The translations under genes were made by a program, and so were the position numbers. A stretch of DNA of 64,000 bases from contig JAAFJP010000016.1 of assembly GCA_013298125.1 (NCBI GenBank), forward strand, positions 1 to 64,000, given 5' to 3'. The stretch comes from Cytophagales bacterium. GTDB taxonomy: Bacteria; Bacteroidota; Bacteroidia; Cytophagales; Spirosomataceae. Below the pieces are notes generated by a model that saw nothing but the letters and a program-made list of their open reading frames with translations, made no database searches and was not told the DNA's origin. Each line of letters begins with the position of its first letter. Within the stretch, counting starts at the first letter, position 1. This document shows positions 8,201-17,363 of this stretch, piece by piece.

Positions 8201-8290
8201 TTTTAATTTGAAGATTTGAAAATGAGCTAATTTGAAAATTATTACTCCCCATTTTCAAATCTTCAAATTTGCACATTTTCAAATTAACCC
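8201..8290. repeat. AATTTGAAGATTTGAAAATG-type inverted repeat, copy 1
   Basis: AATTTGAAGATTTGAAAATG on the left is answered by CATTTTCAAATCTTCAAATT on the right, with a further TAATTTGAAAAT/ATTTTCAAATTA pair. It fills the whole gap between mltG and the thioesterase. It also creates an in-frame upstream ATG at 8232 that would add 20 repeat-encoded residues to the next protein. Confidence 0.85.
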
Positions 8291-8291
8291 A

Positions 8292-8702
8292 ATGTACATC
8301 CAAGAAACAAAATACCGAGTTAGATACGCTGATACAGACCAAATGGGCTATGTTTATTATGGCAATTATGCTCGTTTGTATGAGATTGGGCGGGTTGAGG
8401 CACTTCGTAGTTTGGGGTTTAGTTATAAGGAAATGGAAGATTCTGGCGTGATGATGCCTGTGTATGAAAACCACTCAAAATACATTGCCCCCGCTTTGTA
8501 CGATGAACTTCTGACTATTCGTACAACGGTCAAAACCATACCATCAGCAAGAGTAGTTTTTCATTACGAAATCTTGAATAGTGCAGACAAAATTGTCCAT
8601 ACTGGCGAAACTACGTTGGTTTTTGTGAAAATGGAAAACAATCGACTAACCACAGCCCCCAAGGATTTATTAGAAAAATTGAATCCTTTTTTTGAAAAAT
8701 AA
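8292..8702 (+). CDS. YbgC/FadM-type acyl-CoA thioesterase (hotdog fold)
   Basis: 136 residues from the ATG at 8292. The 4-hydroxybenzoyl-CoA thioesterase signature is clear: RYADTDQMGYVYYGNYARLYEIGR, here split as RYADTDQMG followed by VYYGNYARLYEIGR, with Asp near the N-terminus as the catalytic residue. These enzymes hydrolyse acyl-CoA thioesters in the cytoplasm. I reject the earlier in-frame ATG at 8232 because its codons lie inside an intergenic repeat. The stop codon touches the ATG of the next gene with no gap, so the two are probably co-translated. Confidence 0.92.
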   Translation: MYIQETKYRVRYADTDQMGYVYYGNYARLYEIGRVEALRSLGFSYKEMEDSGVMMPVYENHSKYIAPALYDELLTIRTTVKTIPSARVVFHYEILNSADKIVHTGETTLVFVKMENNRLTTAPKDLLEKLNPFFEK

Positions 8703-9611
8703 ATGCTCTTAAAAATCCGAAATACAAAGCCTTATCGCTCGACACGTACTTTTTTGCAAAGTCTTCATTTGCAAAATACCCCCGCAACAGTTTACCAAGT
8801 CCTTTCGATTTTAATCAATAAAATTTTAAAATTTGACATTGACGTTCGTGCGGCAGCGGTGGCTTATAACTTCACCTTAGCCATTTTTCCAACCATCATT
8901 TTCTTGTTTTCGTTGATTCCTTACATTCCAGTCGCTAATTTGGATAAAAGTATCATGGGATTATTGGCACAAGTAATGCCCGAAGGAATTTTCAAAGAAG
9001 CACAGATTACGATAACTGATATTTTGAGCAAACCGAGAGGCGGAATTTTGTCATTTGGATTTATTTTCGCTCTCTACGCCTCCACAAGTGGCATGATGGC
9101 ATTGATGCGTGCATTTAACATGACCAATAAAACGGCTGAAAAAAGGAGTTTCATCAAAGCAAGATTGATGGCGATAATGCTCAATTTCATGCTAACATTC
9201 GTGTTAGTTTTGGCAATTGTCGTATTAATTGTGGGAAGATTAGGGGTAGATTTTTTATCTGACAAAGGACTTTTAAATCGAGATTTCACCTTTTATTTCC
9301 TTCAATTCTTGACTTATTTTGTGATATTCTTAGTCTTTTTTATCACGATTTCTGTCATTTATTATATTGCACCAGCTATTCATAAACGTTGGAAGTTTAT
9401 TAATCCAGGTTCAATTACGGCTTCGATTTTAACCATTCTTATCACAAACTTATTCTCCTACTATCTTTCCAACTTTGCTTCATACAATCGCCTCTACGGA
9501 GCAATTGGTACTTTTATCGCCTTGATGGTTTGGTTGTATTTGATAGCCTTGATATTGATTTTGGGTTTTGAAATTAATGCGAGTATTGATGAGAGTAAGG
9601 AAAAAGCATAA
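8703..9611 (+). CDS. YihY/BrkB-family inner membrane protein
   Basis: 302 residues with about six membrane segments, the YihY/virulence factor BrkB family (once mis-assigned as RNase BN). Typical features are the RAAAVAYNFTLAIFPTIIF segment near residues 49-68, the GGILSFGFIFALYASTSG stretch, and the C-terminal NLYGAIGT-like element (here NRLYGAIGTFIALMVWLY). Function unknown; suggested roles include lipid or solute transport. It starts at the base after the thioesterase stop codon and is followed by a hairpin. Confidence 0.92.
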   Translation: MLLKIRNTKPYRSTRTFLQSLHLQNTPATVYQVLSILINKILKFDIDVRAAAVAYNFTLAIFPTIIFLFSLIPYIPVANLDKSIMGLLAQVMPEGIFKEAQITITDILSKPRGGILSFGFIFALYASTSGMMALMRAFNMTNKTAEKRSFIKARLMAIMLNFMLTFVLVLAIVVLIVGRLGVDFLSDKGLLNRDFTFYFLQFLTYFVIFLVFFITISVIYYIAPAIHKRWKFINPGSITASILTILITNLFSYYLSNFASYNRLYGAIGTFIALMVWLYLIALILILGFEINASIDESKEKA

Positions 9612-9613
9612 AA

Positions 9614-9642
9614 AAAGCCACACTTCATAAAAGTGTGGCTTT
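9614..9642. terminator. Hairpin AAAGCCACACTT/AAGTGTGGCTTT
   Basis: A 12-bp perfect stem with a 5-base loop just after the YihY stop codon. The plus-strand side has only TTT after the stem, while the minus-strand side has seven T. It likely forms the 3' end of the YihY mRNA; the asymmetry leaves its efficiency uncertain. Confidence 0.75.
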
Positions 9643-9756
9643 CCAATAACCCTAACCCATAAAAATCAATGAAGACTAAGATGTACTTCATTTTCTTATG
9701 TTAGATACATTGCCAACTCCGTGCCAAAAAATATTCCATTTGAAAATATTTTTAAA

Positions 9757-10731
9757 ATGATTGAAAATAATCCGCTCGTTTCTGTCATAGCTCTTTGTTA
9801 TAACCACGAAAGATTCATTGAAGAATGCTTGCAATCTGTTGTAAATCAGACTTATACAGATATTGAATTAATTATTGTAGATGATTGTAGTACGGATAAA
9901 AGTCGTGAAAAAATATTATCGTTTTCTTCTCAACATCCATCTGTAAAAATCATTTTGAACGAAAAGAATCTTGGAAATTGTCGTTCTTTCAACCAAGCCT
10001 TTCATATTTCAAAAGGAAAATACATTATTGACTTATCAACAGATGATGTTTTGTTGCCTGAAAGAATCACTGAACAAGTGAAATTGATGGAATCTTTTGA
10101 ACATATTGGAGTCGTTTTTTCCGATTCAATAAATATAAATGAAAGTTCAAGAATATATGATAGTTCATTTTTAAAAAGATTTCGAGAAAACTCTCTAAAG
10201 CCAGAAGGCAACGTTTACAAAGAAGTTTTACAGAAAAAATTATGGATGATGCCAGTAACAATGATGACTCGCAGAACTATTTTTGAGCAATTGGGAGGTT
10301 ATGACGAATCATTGGCTTATGAAGATACTGATTTTTGGGTTCGATCTTCTCGTATATGTGATTACGGTTATATCCCAAAAATCTTGTCATATCAAAGAAA
10401 AGTCAAAGGGTCATTATCTACAAAAGCGTATTTACGAAAAAATAAATTGATTGTAACAAGTGTAATTGTTGCTCAAAAAGCTCTTTTGCTCAATAAAACG
10501 GAAGATGAAAATGAAGCATTAGTCGAATATTTAAAGTTGATTATGCCTAAATGTGCTTTTACCGAAAATTTTGAATCGGGAGATATTGTACTTGAAATGT
10601 TTGAAAATCTAAATGGAAAACATGATTGGAAAACAAAAATTTATGCTTGGGTCATTACATTGCGAGTGCCTTTAAACTTTCTGTACGTTCCTTCTGTTAG
10701 ATTAAGACAGTATGTTCTACTGAATTTTTAA
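9757..10731 (+). CDS. Family 2 glycosyltransferase
   Basis: 324 residues from the ATG at 9757; an in-frame GTG at 9721 would add 12 residues, but the ATG sits right before the conserved PLVSVIALCYNHERFIEECL opening. The GT-A fold signature continues with VDDCSTD (nucleotide-sugar site) and STDDVLLPER (DxD-like). The C-terminal third is helical with a hydrophobic end. The sugar donor and acceptor cannot be told. There is no polysaccharide cluster around it; it is an isolated gene ended by a REPIN-like repeat that starts two bases after its stop codon. Confidence 0.88.
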   Translation: MIENNPLVSVIALCYNHERFIEECLQSVVNQTYTDIELIIVDDCSTDKSREKILSFSSQHPSVKIILNEKNLGNCRSFNQAFHISKGKYIIDLSTDDVLLPERITEQVKLMESFEHIGVVFSDSININESSRIYDSSFLKRFRENSLKPEGNVYKEVLQKKLWMMPVTMMTRRTIFEQLGGYDESLAYEDTDFWVRSSRICDYGYIPKILSYQRKVKGSLSTKAYLRKNKLIVTSVIVAQKALLLNKTEDENEALVEYLKLIMPKCAFTENFESGDIVLEMFENLNGKHDWKTKIYAWVITLRVPLNFLYVPSVRLRQYVLLNF

Positions 10732-10732
10732 A

Positions 10733-10802
10733 TACTGTAGCTCGAAGTGGCACTTCGAAAATCGGGCTTACACTACTCGAAGTGCCACTTCGAGCTACAG
10801 TA
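10733..10802. repeat. REPIN-like inverted repeat, CTCGAAGT family, copy 2
   Basis: Left arm 10733-10758 and right arm 10777-10802 are perfect inverted copies; each contains the palindrome TCGAAGTG-x-CACTTCGA. The 18-base spacer contains AATCGGGCT. It occupies nearly the entire gap between the glycosyltransferase stop codon and the next ATG (12 bases left). Confidence 0.92.
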
Positions 10803-10814
10803 CATTTAAACTAA

Positions 10815-11429
10815 ATGGCAGAATTTATAAAACTATACGAAAAAGGCACTGATATGCGTAAAATCGAACAAATCGTTTCGTGTTTACGTAATGGAGGGGT
10901 GATTATTTATCCAACCGATACTGTGTATGGGATGGGTTGCGATATACACAATGCCCGTGCCGTAGAAAGAATTTGCCAAATCAAAGGCATCAAACCTAAT
11001 AAAAATAACTTCTCTTTCATCTGTAATGATTTGAGCAATATTGCCGATTATGCAAAGGTCTCAACAGCCGCTTTTAAGTTGATGAAAAAGTCTTTACCTG
11101 GTCCTTTTACCTTTGTTTTGGATGGAAATAACAAAGTTCCGAAGGTTTTATCACAGAGTAAAAAAACGGTTGGAATACGTATTCCAGATAATGCCATCCC
11201 GAGAATAATTGTTGAAGAATTAGGTAATCCTATCATTACTACGTCCTTGTGGGATGATGATGATATTTTGGAATACCCAACCGACCCTGAGTTAATTTTT
11301 GAAAGATTCCAAAGTTTGGTAGATATTGTGATTGATGGAGGTTATGGAAAAAATGTACCTTCTACAATTGTGGATGCTACTAATGATGATTTTGAGATAA
11401 TTCGACAAGGGGCGGGGGAATTGGAATAA
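10815..11429 (+). CDS. YciO-like member of the YrdC/Sua5 family
   Basis: 204 residues with the YrdC fold (YPTDTVYGMGCDI near residues 34-46; late GIRIPDN and IVDAT elements). TsaC/Sua5 enzymes make L-threonylcarbamoyl-AMP for t6A in tRNA, using a KxR...SxN signature. Here that region reads KGIKPNKNNFSFICND, which resembles E. coli YciO (LPDGHNFTL context) far more than TsaC, and the length and alternative N-terminus also fit YciO. I therefore call it YciO-like; its role in t6A synthesis is doubtful. It converges on the LpxL-type gene with an 11-base gap. Confidence 0.85.
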   Translation: MAEFIKLYEKGTDMRKIEQIVSCLRNGGVIIYPTDTVYGMGCDIHNARAVERICQIKGIKPNKNNFSFICNDLSNIADYAKVSTAAFKLMKKSLPGPFTFVLDGNNKVPKVLSQSKKTVGIRIPDNAIPRIIVEELGNPIITTSLWDDDDILEYPTDPELIFERFQSLVDIVIDGGYGKNVPSTIVDATNDDFEIIRQGAGELE

Positions 11430-11440
11430 GCAATCATTAA

Positions 11441-12331
11441 TTACGATCTTAATTCTCTAAAATTAGTCTTCACAATATCCTCCTCTGTTCTTTTATGCTT
11501 CCAACGTCTGTGTGACCACAGATAATCGGCTGGGTACTTATTGATAGAATTATCTAAAATTCTTACAAAACGCTCGGTAATTTCCCCTGTTTCCAAATCT
11601 TTAAATTCGGAAGGGTTAGCTATTTCTGTAAATTCTATCTCATAATATCCTCTTTTTACCCTTCTCATTTCGGAGAAAATTACTGGTAAATCAAATTTCT
11701 TGGCGATACGTTCTGTACCCGTAAAGAAACCCGAGTCTTGATTCAAAAATGTAGTCCAATACGCTGATTTCCAGTTTTGAGGCGATTGGTCAGACCCCAA
11801 CACTAAGGCTCTGGTGATGTCTTTTCTATTAACTGTTGTTCTTAAAGTATCATCTTTTTCTATTAATGGTGTGACGCTGAACCGCCCTCTAATAAACAAT
11901 GTAAGTTTCTCAAACAAAGGACTACTTAATCGTTGATAAACTACATCCATTACAATTCCTGACAAATTCAATGGATGTAAAAGCCACTCCCAATTACCAA
12001 TATGCCCTGTTACGATGATGACAGACTGGTTTTTGTTGGTATATTTTTTTATCAAATCTAAATTCACAATTCTAATACGCTCATTAACTTGTTCTTTTGT
12101 AATAGAATATCCTTTCAAAAATTCAATAAATAAATCAGCAATATGTTTGTAAAAATCTCTGGCAATTTGTTTGATTTCTGATTCAGATTTTTGTGGGAAT
12201 GAATTACGAAGATTCTCAAAAACAACCTTTTTACGATAACCAATTACACGATAAATCAGAAAATAAGCAAAATCAGAAATGCCATAAAGCACAAAAAAGG
12301 GTAACTTTGAGAAGTATTTGAAGAAAAGCAT
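11441..12331 (-). CDS. LpxL/HtrB-type lysophospholipid acyltransferase
   Basis: 296 residues with an N-terminal membrane anchor (about 8-28). The acyltransferase HX4E motif is present as GHIGNWEW (His near residue 109), followed by the YQRLSSPLFE and GSDQSPQN stretches typical of Bacteroidota LpxL/WaaM proteins. It should transfer a secondary acyl chain onto lipid A or another lipid at the inner membrane. Monocistronic by position, with an inverted repeat directly upstream of its start. Confidence 0.9.
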   Translation of the reverse strand: MLFFKYFSKLPFFVLYGISDFAYFLIYRVIGYRKKVVFENLRNSFPQKSESEIKQIARDFYKHIADLFIEFLKGYSITKEQVNERIRIVNLDLIKKYTNKNQSVIIVTGHIGNWEWLLHPLNLSGIVMDVVYQRLSSPLFEKLTLFIRGRFSVTPLIEKDDTLRTTVNRKDITRALVLGSDQSPQNWKSAYWTTFLNQDSGFFTGTERIAKKFDLPVIFSEMRRVKRGYYEIEFTEIANPSEFKDLETGEITERFVRILDNSINKYPADYLWSHRRWKHKRTEEDIVKTNFRELRS

Positions 12332-12334
12332 TTT

Positions 12335-12435
12335 TTAATTTGAAAATTTTAAAATTAGTGAATTTGAAAATTAAATTGCGTTATTTCTATTTTGAAACCA
12401 TCTTCAAATTAACACATCTTCAAATTTTCAAATTA
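12335..12435. repeat. AATTTGAAAATTT-type inverted repeat, copy 2
   Basis: TAATTTGAAAATTT and AGTGAATTTGAAAATTA on the left pair with TCTTCAAATTAACACATC and TTCAAATTTTCAAATTA on the right. It fills the gap between two divergent genes, LpxL-type and WbqC, and must overlap both their promoters. Same family as 8201-8290. Confidence 0.82.
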
Positions 12436-12436
12436 C

Positions 12437-13057
12437 ATGGTTGTTGATTTACAATATTTACCAAGTCTTGAATATTTTTGTTTGTTGCTTCAACACGATG
12501 AAATCAGAATCGAGGCATACGAATATTTCGAGAAGCAAAGTTACCGAAATCGTTGCATAATTCAGACGACAAATAAAATAGATTCTTTGACCGTTCCAGT
12601 TCAGAATGGAAATAAAAAGGTATTGATTCGTGATTTGAAGATTGATTATTCACAAGATTGGACTCGCCGACATTGGGGGGCAATCCACTCAGCCTACGGA
12701 AAATCACCTTTTTTTGAATATTATGGAGAATATTTTAAGAAAATTTTAGATAAAAAACCTGACTTTTTGTTCGATTTAAACCTTGATTTCCTGACAATTT
12801 GTCTGAAACTTCTTCGTCTCGAAAAAAACATTATATTTACTGAAAATTACGAAAAAATAGTCGAAAATGATTTTAGAGGGCAGATTCACCCTAAGCGACA
12901 TTTTGAAATGAATCGGGTCTATCAGCCTTTGGCATACCGACAAAACTTTGGCAACGAATTTGAGCCTAATCTCTCTATTCTTGATTTGCTTTTTTGTCAG
13001 GGAAATCAGGCGATGACTATTTTGAAAGGTTCAACTATAAATGAACAAATAAATTAG
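12437..13057 (+). CDS. WbqC family protein
   Basis: 206 residues. WbqC family features are the early YLPSLEYFCLL element (where other members have YFPWIGYFDLI), ENYEKQSYRNRC-like text (here FEKQSYRNRCII), LTVPVQNG, and WTRRHWGAIHSAYGKSPFF. Members are found in surface polysaccharide loci and in stand-alone positions; their reaction is not established. The gene is 50 bases upstream of clpC on the same strand, but this may not mean joint function. Confidence 0.88.
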   Translation: MVVDLQYLPSLEYFCLLLQHDEIRIEAYEYFEKQSYRNRCIIQTTNKIDSLTVPVQNGNKKVLIRDLKIDYSQDWTRRHWGAIHSAYGKSPFFEYYGEYFKKILDKKPDFLFDLNLDFLTICLKLLRLEKNIIFTENYEKIVENDFRGQIHPKRHFEMNRVYQPLAYRQNFGNEFEPNLSILDLLFCQGNQAMTILKGSTINEQIN

Positions 13058-13106
13058 AATTACCGTTAAGAATAAAAAACCAAAATATCAACTCAAAAAC
13101 CCCTAC

Positions 13107-15650
13107 ATGGAGGCAAAATTTTCAAATAGAGTCAAAGAGGTTATCTCTCTCGGGCGTGAGGAGGCAATCAGGCTTGGGCATGATTACATAGGGACAGAAC
13201 ACCTTATTTTGGGTATGATTCGTGAGGGTGAAGGTATTGCACTCGACCTCATTATCAAGTGTGGAACAACCCTTGATGATTTACGAGTTACCATCGAACA
13301 AGCTACTCGAAGTACGGTTCGTTCGACCTATACCATCAAAAACAAGCAAGATATTCCACTCTCTCGTCAATGCGAAAAGGTGTTGAGAGTAACTTACTTA
13401 GAAGCAAGAATTTTTAAAACTGACCTGGTTGGGACGGAGCATTTGCTCATGGCAATTCTCAGAGATGAGGATAATTTGGCAAAACAAATCCTCGAAAAGT
13501 TCCAGATACATTATGAACTAATAAAAGATATGGTAGAATATCACTCAAACCCAAATATCAAATCGGGACCGTCGGACACTGACGATAATGATGATGATGC
13601 AAGAATGTTTGCAGGCGGAGGAAATGCAGGAAACAGCGGCTCGTCCACCAATAAAAACGCCGAGAAGTCGAAAACACCTGTGTTAGACAATTTTGGAAGA
13701 GACCTTACCAAAGTAGCCGAATCTGGAAAACTTGACCCAATCGTAGGACGTGAGAAAGAAATTGAGCGTGTGGCTCAAATCCTTTCACGTAGAAAGAAAA
13801 ATAACCCAATTCTTATTGGAGAACCTGGTGTTGGTAAAACTGCCATCGCCGAAGGTTTAGCCCTCAGAATCGTTCAGAAAAAAGTATCACGAGTATTGTT
13901 CGGAAAGCGTGTCGTAACGCTTGATTTGGCTTCATTAGTAGCTGGAACAAAATATCGTGGACAATTTGAGGAGCGTATGAAGGCGGTAATGAACGAATTG
14001 GAAAAAACCCCAGACGTGATTTTGTTCATTGACGAACTCCACACCATCGTAGGTGCGGGTGGTGCGTCAGGATCGTTGGATGCTTCCAATATGTTTAAGC
14101 CAGCCTTAGCTCGTGGTGATATACAAGTTATCGGGGCTACAACTTTGGACGAATACCGTCAGTATATTGAGAAGGATGGAGCTTTGGCTCGTCGTTTTCA
14201 GACTGTTATGGTAGATGCAACTTCGATTGAGGAAACCGTTGAAATCTTGAATAACATCAAGGATAAATACGAAGATCATCACCATGTAACTTACACCCCA
14301 GAAGCCATTGAGCAATCGGTAAAATTATCTGAAAGATATATTTCTGATAGATTCTTGCCAGATAAAGCCATTGACGTAATGGATGAAGTTGGGGCGAGAG
14401 TTCACATTATGAATATCTCCGTCCCAGAAGATATTGTGCGTTTGGAAGAAGCGATTGAGAATATCAAGAAAGAGAAAAATGCGGTTGTAAAATCGCAGAA
14501 ATACGAAGAGGCAGCTCAACTCCGTGACCGTGAAAAACGCCTTTTAGACCAATTGGAGCGTGCTAAACGTGAGTGGGAAGAGGACACAAAACGTCGTCGT
14601 TATACGGTTACAGAAGAAAGCGTTGCAGAAGTAATCGCCCAAATGACAGGTATTCCAGTCAATCGTGTGGCGGCTACTGAGGGACAAAAATTGCTGAACA
14701 TGAACGAGGAATTGCAAGGAAAAGTAGTAGGTCAGGATTCTGCCATCATCAAACTTGTAAAAGCTATCCAACGTACACGTGTGGGCTTGAAAGACCCTAA
14801 AAAACCAATCGGTTCATTTATTTTCTTAGGACCTACGGGTGTTGGAAAAACAGAATTAGCTAAGGTTTTGGCAACGTATTTATTTGACAAAGATGATGCC
14901 TTAGTAAGAATCGACATGAGTGAGTACATGGAGAAATTCAGTGTATCTCGCTTGATTGGAGCTCCTCCAGGCTACGTTGGTTATGAAGAAGGTGGACAAT
15001 TGACCGAGAAAATTCGTCGTAAACCTTATGCGGTGGTGTTGTTAGACGAAATCGAAAAAGCACATCCAGATGTATTTAATATCCTCCTCCAAGTTTTGGA
15101 CGATGGTATTTTGACAGACGGAATGGGTCGCAGAGTTGATTTTAGAAATACCATCATCATTATGACTTCCAACATTGGTGCAAGAGATTTGAAAGACTTT
15201 GGTTTGGGTATTGGTTTTTCTTCAAAATCGAAACAAGATAATATCGACGAAGCTATCAAAGGAACAATTCAGAGTGCTTTGAAAAAGGCATTTTCACCAG
15301 AATTTTTGAATCGTTTGGATGATGTAATTGTCTTTAATTCTTTGGAAAGAGAGCATTTACATTCAATCATCGACTTGATGTTGAAAAAATTATTTACTCG
15401 CATCAGTTCGTTAGGGTATAGCGTAGAATTAACAGAAAAAGCCAAAGATTTTATTGCTGAAAAAGGTTACGATTCGCAATATGGAGCGAGACCATTGAAC
15501 CGTGCCATTCAGAAATATTTGGAAGACCCCGTTGCCGAAGAAATCTTGAAAGGAGACTTACAAAGTGGCGATGTTATCATGGCTGATTACTCAGGAGAAG
15601 GTGAAGAACTAACAATTTCGAGAGTTTTAGCGGGTGCTGTTGCTGAATAA
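13107..15650 (+). CDS. clpC: ATP-dependent Clp protease ATP-binding subunit ClpC
   Basis: 847 residues, the full ClpC layout: double Clp N-domain (about 1-145), an acidic/Gly-Ser linker (about 152-190), AAA-1 with Walker A GEPGVGKT (238-245) and [11 protein letters not shown], a UVR-containing middle region (about 435-475), AAA-2 with Walker A GPTGVGKT (575-582), and the D2-small domain. A GIGF tripeptide-type loop for ClpP docking is visible in AAA-2. It unfolds substrates for ClpP in the cytoplasm; no clpP is in the window. No mcsA/mcsB/ctsR neighbours, so regulation differs from Firmicutes. Ends in a strong terminator. Confidence 0.97.
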   Translation: MEAKFSNRVKEVISLGREEAIRLGHDYIGTEHLILGMIREGEGIALDLIIKCGTTLDDLRVTIEQATRSTVRSTYTIKNKQDIPLSRQCEKVLRVTYLEARIFKTDLVGTEHLLMAILRDEDNLAKQILEKFQIHYELIKDMVEYHSNPNIKSGPSDTDDNDDDARMFAGGGNAGNSGSSTNKNAEKSKTPVLDNFGRDLTKVAESGKLDPIVGREKEIERVAQILSRRKKNNPILIGEPGVGKTAIAEGLALRIVQKKVSRVLFGKRVVTLDLASLVAGTKYRGQFEERMKAVMNELEKTPDVILFIDELHTIVGAGGASGSLDASNMFKPALARGDIQVIGATTLDEYRQYIEKDGALARRFQTVMVDATSIEETVEILNNIKDKYEDHHHVTYTPEAIEQSVKLSERYISDRFLPDKAIDVMDEVGARVHIMNISVPEDIVRLEEAIENIKKEKNAVVKSQKYEEAAQLRDREKRLLDQLERAKREWEEDTKRRRYTVTEESVAEVIAQMTGIPVNRVAATEGQKLLNMNEELQGKVVGQDSAIIKLVKAIQRTRVGLKDPKKPIGSFIFLGPTGVGKTELAKVLATYLFDKDDALVRIDMSEYMEKFSVSRLIGAPPGYVGYEEGGQLTEKIRRKPYAVVLLDEIEKAHPDVFNILLQVLDDGILTDGMGRRVDFRNTIIIMTSNIGARDLKDFGLGIGFSSKSKQDNIDEAIKGTIQSALKKAFSPEFLNRLDDVIVFNSLEREHLHSIIDLMLKKLFTRISSLGYSVELTEKAKDFIAEKGYDSQYGARPLNRAIQKYLEDPVAEEILKGDLQSGDVIMADYSGEGEELTISRVLAGAVAE

Positions 15651-15658
15651 TTTTACTA

Positions 15659-15707
15659 ATCAAAAGGTATGGAAGGCGTATTTCTTTCATACCTTTTGAT
15701 TTTTTTG
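15659..15707 (+). terminator. Rho-independent terminator after clpC
   Basis: A 13-bp perfect stem (ATCAAAAGGTATG, 15659-15671, with 15688-15700) followed by a T run. Confidence 0.93.
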
Positions 15708-15739
15708 TGTCTTCAATAACAATTACATCAAAAAAATGT

Positions 15740-15747
15740 TAATTTTG
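15740..15747 (+). promoter_or_regulatory. -7 element (TAATTTTG) for the small secreted protein
   Basis: Matches TAnnTTTG, 43 bases before the ATG at 15791. No TTG stands at the usual -33 distance, so confidence is moderate. Confidence 0.45.
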
Positions 15748-15790
15748 AAAAGAAATATTTAAAATTGACTCAATAATAGCCATTAAAAAA

Positions 15791-16336
15791 ATGAAATACT
15801 TAGTAAAAACCAGTAGTTTTTTAATAGGATTAGGTTTAATTTTTAGTGCAACATTTCAAACTAATGCCCAATTTAAACCACTCACAACCACGGGCAGAAT
15901 GGTAGAAACGAATGTACCCGTTTTGGATTCTTTGGAAAAAGTGATATACCCAAAAATGGTGCAATTAGAAGACCCTACTTCCATTGATAACCCTTCGCAA
16001 AGACGTTTTAAGAAGAAAGTCGAAGTTAGGTTGTTTCAAGTCCTCAATGCCTCTAAGTTTCAGTTGTATGTGGATAATAAATTGAAGCAAAAAGTTACGC
16101 TACGTGTGTTAGATAGAAGTGGGATTTTGATTTTTGAAGATGGACCATACGAAAAGGATAAATTTCAAAGAATCTATGATTTGGCGATGCTAAAAGATAT
16201 AGAAGAATATTATTTCACAGTCTTTTACGACGACCAAGACCATTACTTTTTCCCGATTCGTTTAGATACGAAAGAGTCCTTTGAAGAAGTAGCAAAACTC
16301 AATTCAGAATATCCATTAGAAATAGGCAAAAATTAG
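15791..16336 (+). CDS. Secreted protein of unknown function
   Basis: 181 residues. A signal peptide ends near TNAQ (residue 29). The rest looks like a small beta-rich domain: alternating hydrophobic strands such as KFQLYVDNKLKQKVTLRVLD and EEYYFTVFYDD, similar in style to Ig-like secreted domains of Bacteroidota. No cysteine pair, lipobox or type IX C-terminal signal is visible. I do not recognise a family. The stop codon lies in the loop of its own terminator hairpin. Confidence 0.75.
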   Translation: MKYLVKTSSFLIGLGLIFSATFQTNAQFKPLTTTGRMVETNVPVLDSLEKVIYPKMVQLEDPTSIDNPSQRRFKKKVEVRLFQVLNASKFQLYVDNKLKQKVTLRVLDRSGILIFEDGPYEKDKFQRIYDLAMLKDIEEYYFTVFYDDQDHYFFPIRLDTKESFEEVAKLNSEYPLEIGKN

Positions 16337-16351
16337 TTTTTGCCTATTTTT
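16321..16351 (+). terminator. Terminator overlapping the stop codon
   Basis: AATAGGCAAAAA (16321-16332) pairs perfectly with 16337-16348 around a TTAG loop that contains the stop codon TAG, followed by T residues. Confidence 0.9.
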
Positions 16352-16360
16352 TTGTTTAGT

Positions 16361-16423
16361 GTAACCCGAACTTTCCAGTTCGGATTCTGGCTGAAACATT
16401 CCGAACTGGAAAGTTCGGGTTAC
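16361..16423. repeat. REPIN-like inverted repeat, CCGAACT family
   Basis: Two perfect 23-base arms (16361-16383, 16401-16423) around a 17-base spacer. Each arm holds its own hairpin CCGAACT-TTCC-AGTTCGG. It ends 10 bases before the nitroreductase ATG. Confidence 0.93.
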
Positions 16424-16433
16424 AAATAACAAT

Positions 16434-17105
16434 ATGTCACAAAAGATTTTAATCAATAATTTTCCATACATTTCTTACGCAAATAAGAATTTTGATGCTG
16501 ATACTATTTTAGAGAAATCCAGAACCTTTTACGAACAAATGGATGCTCGTAGAAGTGTGCGTGAATTTTCGGATAAGCCTGTAAATCAAGAAGTTATCGA
16601 AAAAATTATTCAAACTGCCTCCACTGCACCTTCGGGAGCTCACAAACAACCGTGGACTTTTGTAGCCATTCAAAACCCTGAAATCAAATCAGAAATTAGG
16701 AAAGCGGCTGAAAAAGAGGAGTATGAAAGTTATACTAATCGTATGACGGACGAATGGAAGGGTGATTTGAAGCCTCTGGGTACTGATTGGCAAAAGCCTT
16801 TCTTAGAAATTGCTCCGTGGTTGATAGTGATGTTTTCACAAACGACTGCACCCGATAAATCCAAACACTATTACGTCCAAGAATCGTGTGGAATTGCTGC
16901 GGGATTTTTGATAACTGCCATTCATCAGGCGGGATTGTGTACGCTTACGCATACGCCAAGTCCAATGAATTTTTTGAAGAAGATTTTGAATCGTCCAGAC
17001 AATGAACGACCTTATTTGTTATTGCCAGCTGGATATGCAGCTGATGATTGTTATGTACCTGATATTCAGCGGAAAGAGTTGAGTGAGGTGTCTGTTTTTA
17101 TTTGA
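16434..17105 (+). CDS. Nitroreductase family flavoprotein (iodotyrosine deiodinase-like)
   Basis: 223 residues. The FMN-binding nitroreductase signature is RRSVREFSDKPV (about 39-50) and TAPSGAHKQPWTFV (about 65-78); the C-terminal PLLLPAGYAADD element (here PYLLLPAGYAADDCYVP) binds flavin phosphate. The long middle insertion with EEYESYTNRMTDEW and ATP-like LGTDWQKPFLE resembles the lid of the iodotyrosine deiodinase/BluB branch. It is probably a cytoplasmic NAD(P)H or FMN-dependent reductase; the substrate is unknown. Flanked on both sides by inverted repeats. Confidence 0.92.
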   Translation: MSQKILINNFPYISYANKNFDADTILEKSRTFYEQMDARRSVREFSDKPVNQEVIEKIIQTASTAPSGAHKQPWTFVAIQNPEIKSEIRKAAEKEEYESYTNRMTDEWKGDLKPLGTDWQKPFLEIAPWLIVMFSQTTAPDKSKHYYVQESCGIAAGFLITAIHQAGLCTLTHTPSPMNFLKKILNRPDNERPYLLLPAGYAADDCYVPDIQRKELSEVSVFI

Positions 17106-17118
17106 AAACCAAATACAC

Positions 17119-17252
17119 AGTTTAATAAGTTCTCTGAAGAAATTTAATTTCCTGAAAGAACTTTCCGAAAGTAGAAAAAACTTTCGAGAAGTATAAAACT
17201 CATACTTCACTTCCCGAAAGTTATTTCTACTTTCGGAAAGTTCCATAGATGT
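17119..17252. repeat. Degenerate ACTTTCGAGAAGT-type hairpin cluster
   Basis: Two facing hairpins, AACTTTCCGAAAGT/ACTTTCGAGAAGT (17159-17192) and ACTTCCCGAAAGT/ACTTTCGGAAAGTT (17209-17242), lie in inverted orientation, with a decayed third arm upstream. Same family as 57042-57123. Confidence 0.8.
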
Positions 17253-17351
17253 AGATATTAGGATAAAAATTATGACAGAAAACTTATTGAACAGTGTACT
17301 GAATCTATATTTAAGAACAAGTCATTTCCCCATCCTTTATTGTTTTTTCCG

Positions 17352-17359
17352 TACCTTTG
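17352..17359 (+). promoter_or_regulatory. -7 element (TACCTTTG) four bases before the ABC-F start
   Basis: TACCTTTG then TACC then ATG. The transcript is predicted to be leaderless. It also decides the start at 17364 rather than the in-frame ATG at 17340, which lies upstream of this box. Confidence 0.65.
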
Positions 17360-17363
17360 TACC

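Noticed and set aside
8232-8291. An upstream in-frame ATG that would extend the thioesterase by 20 residues
   Set aside because: The extra codons lie wholly inside an AATTTGAAGATTTG-type intergenic repeat, and the hotdog domain begins directly at the ATG at 8292.
9721-9756. GTG start for the glycosyltransferase
   Set aside because: The ATG at 9757 is closer to the conserved family opening; the extra 12 residues add no recognisable feature. It cannot be fully excluded.
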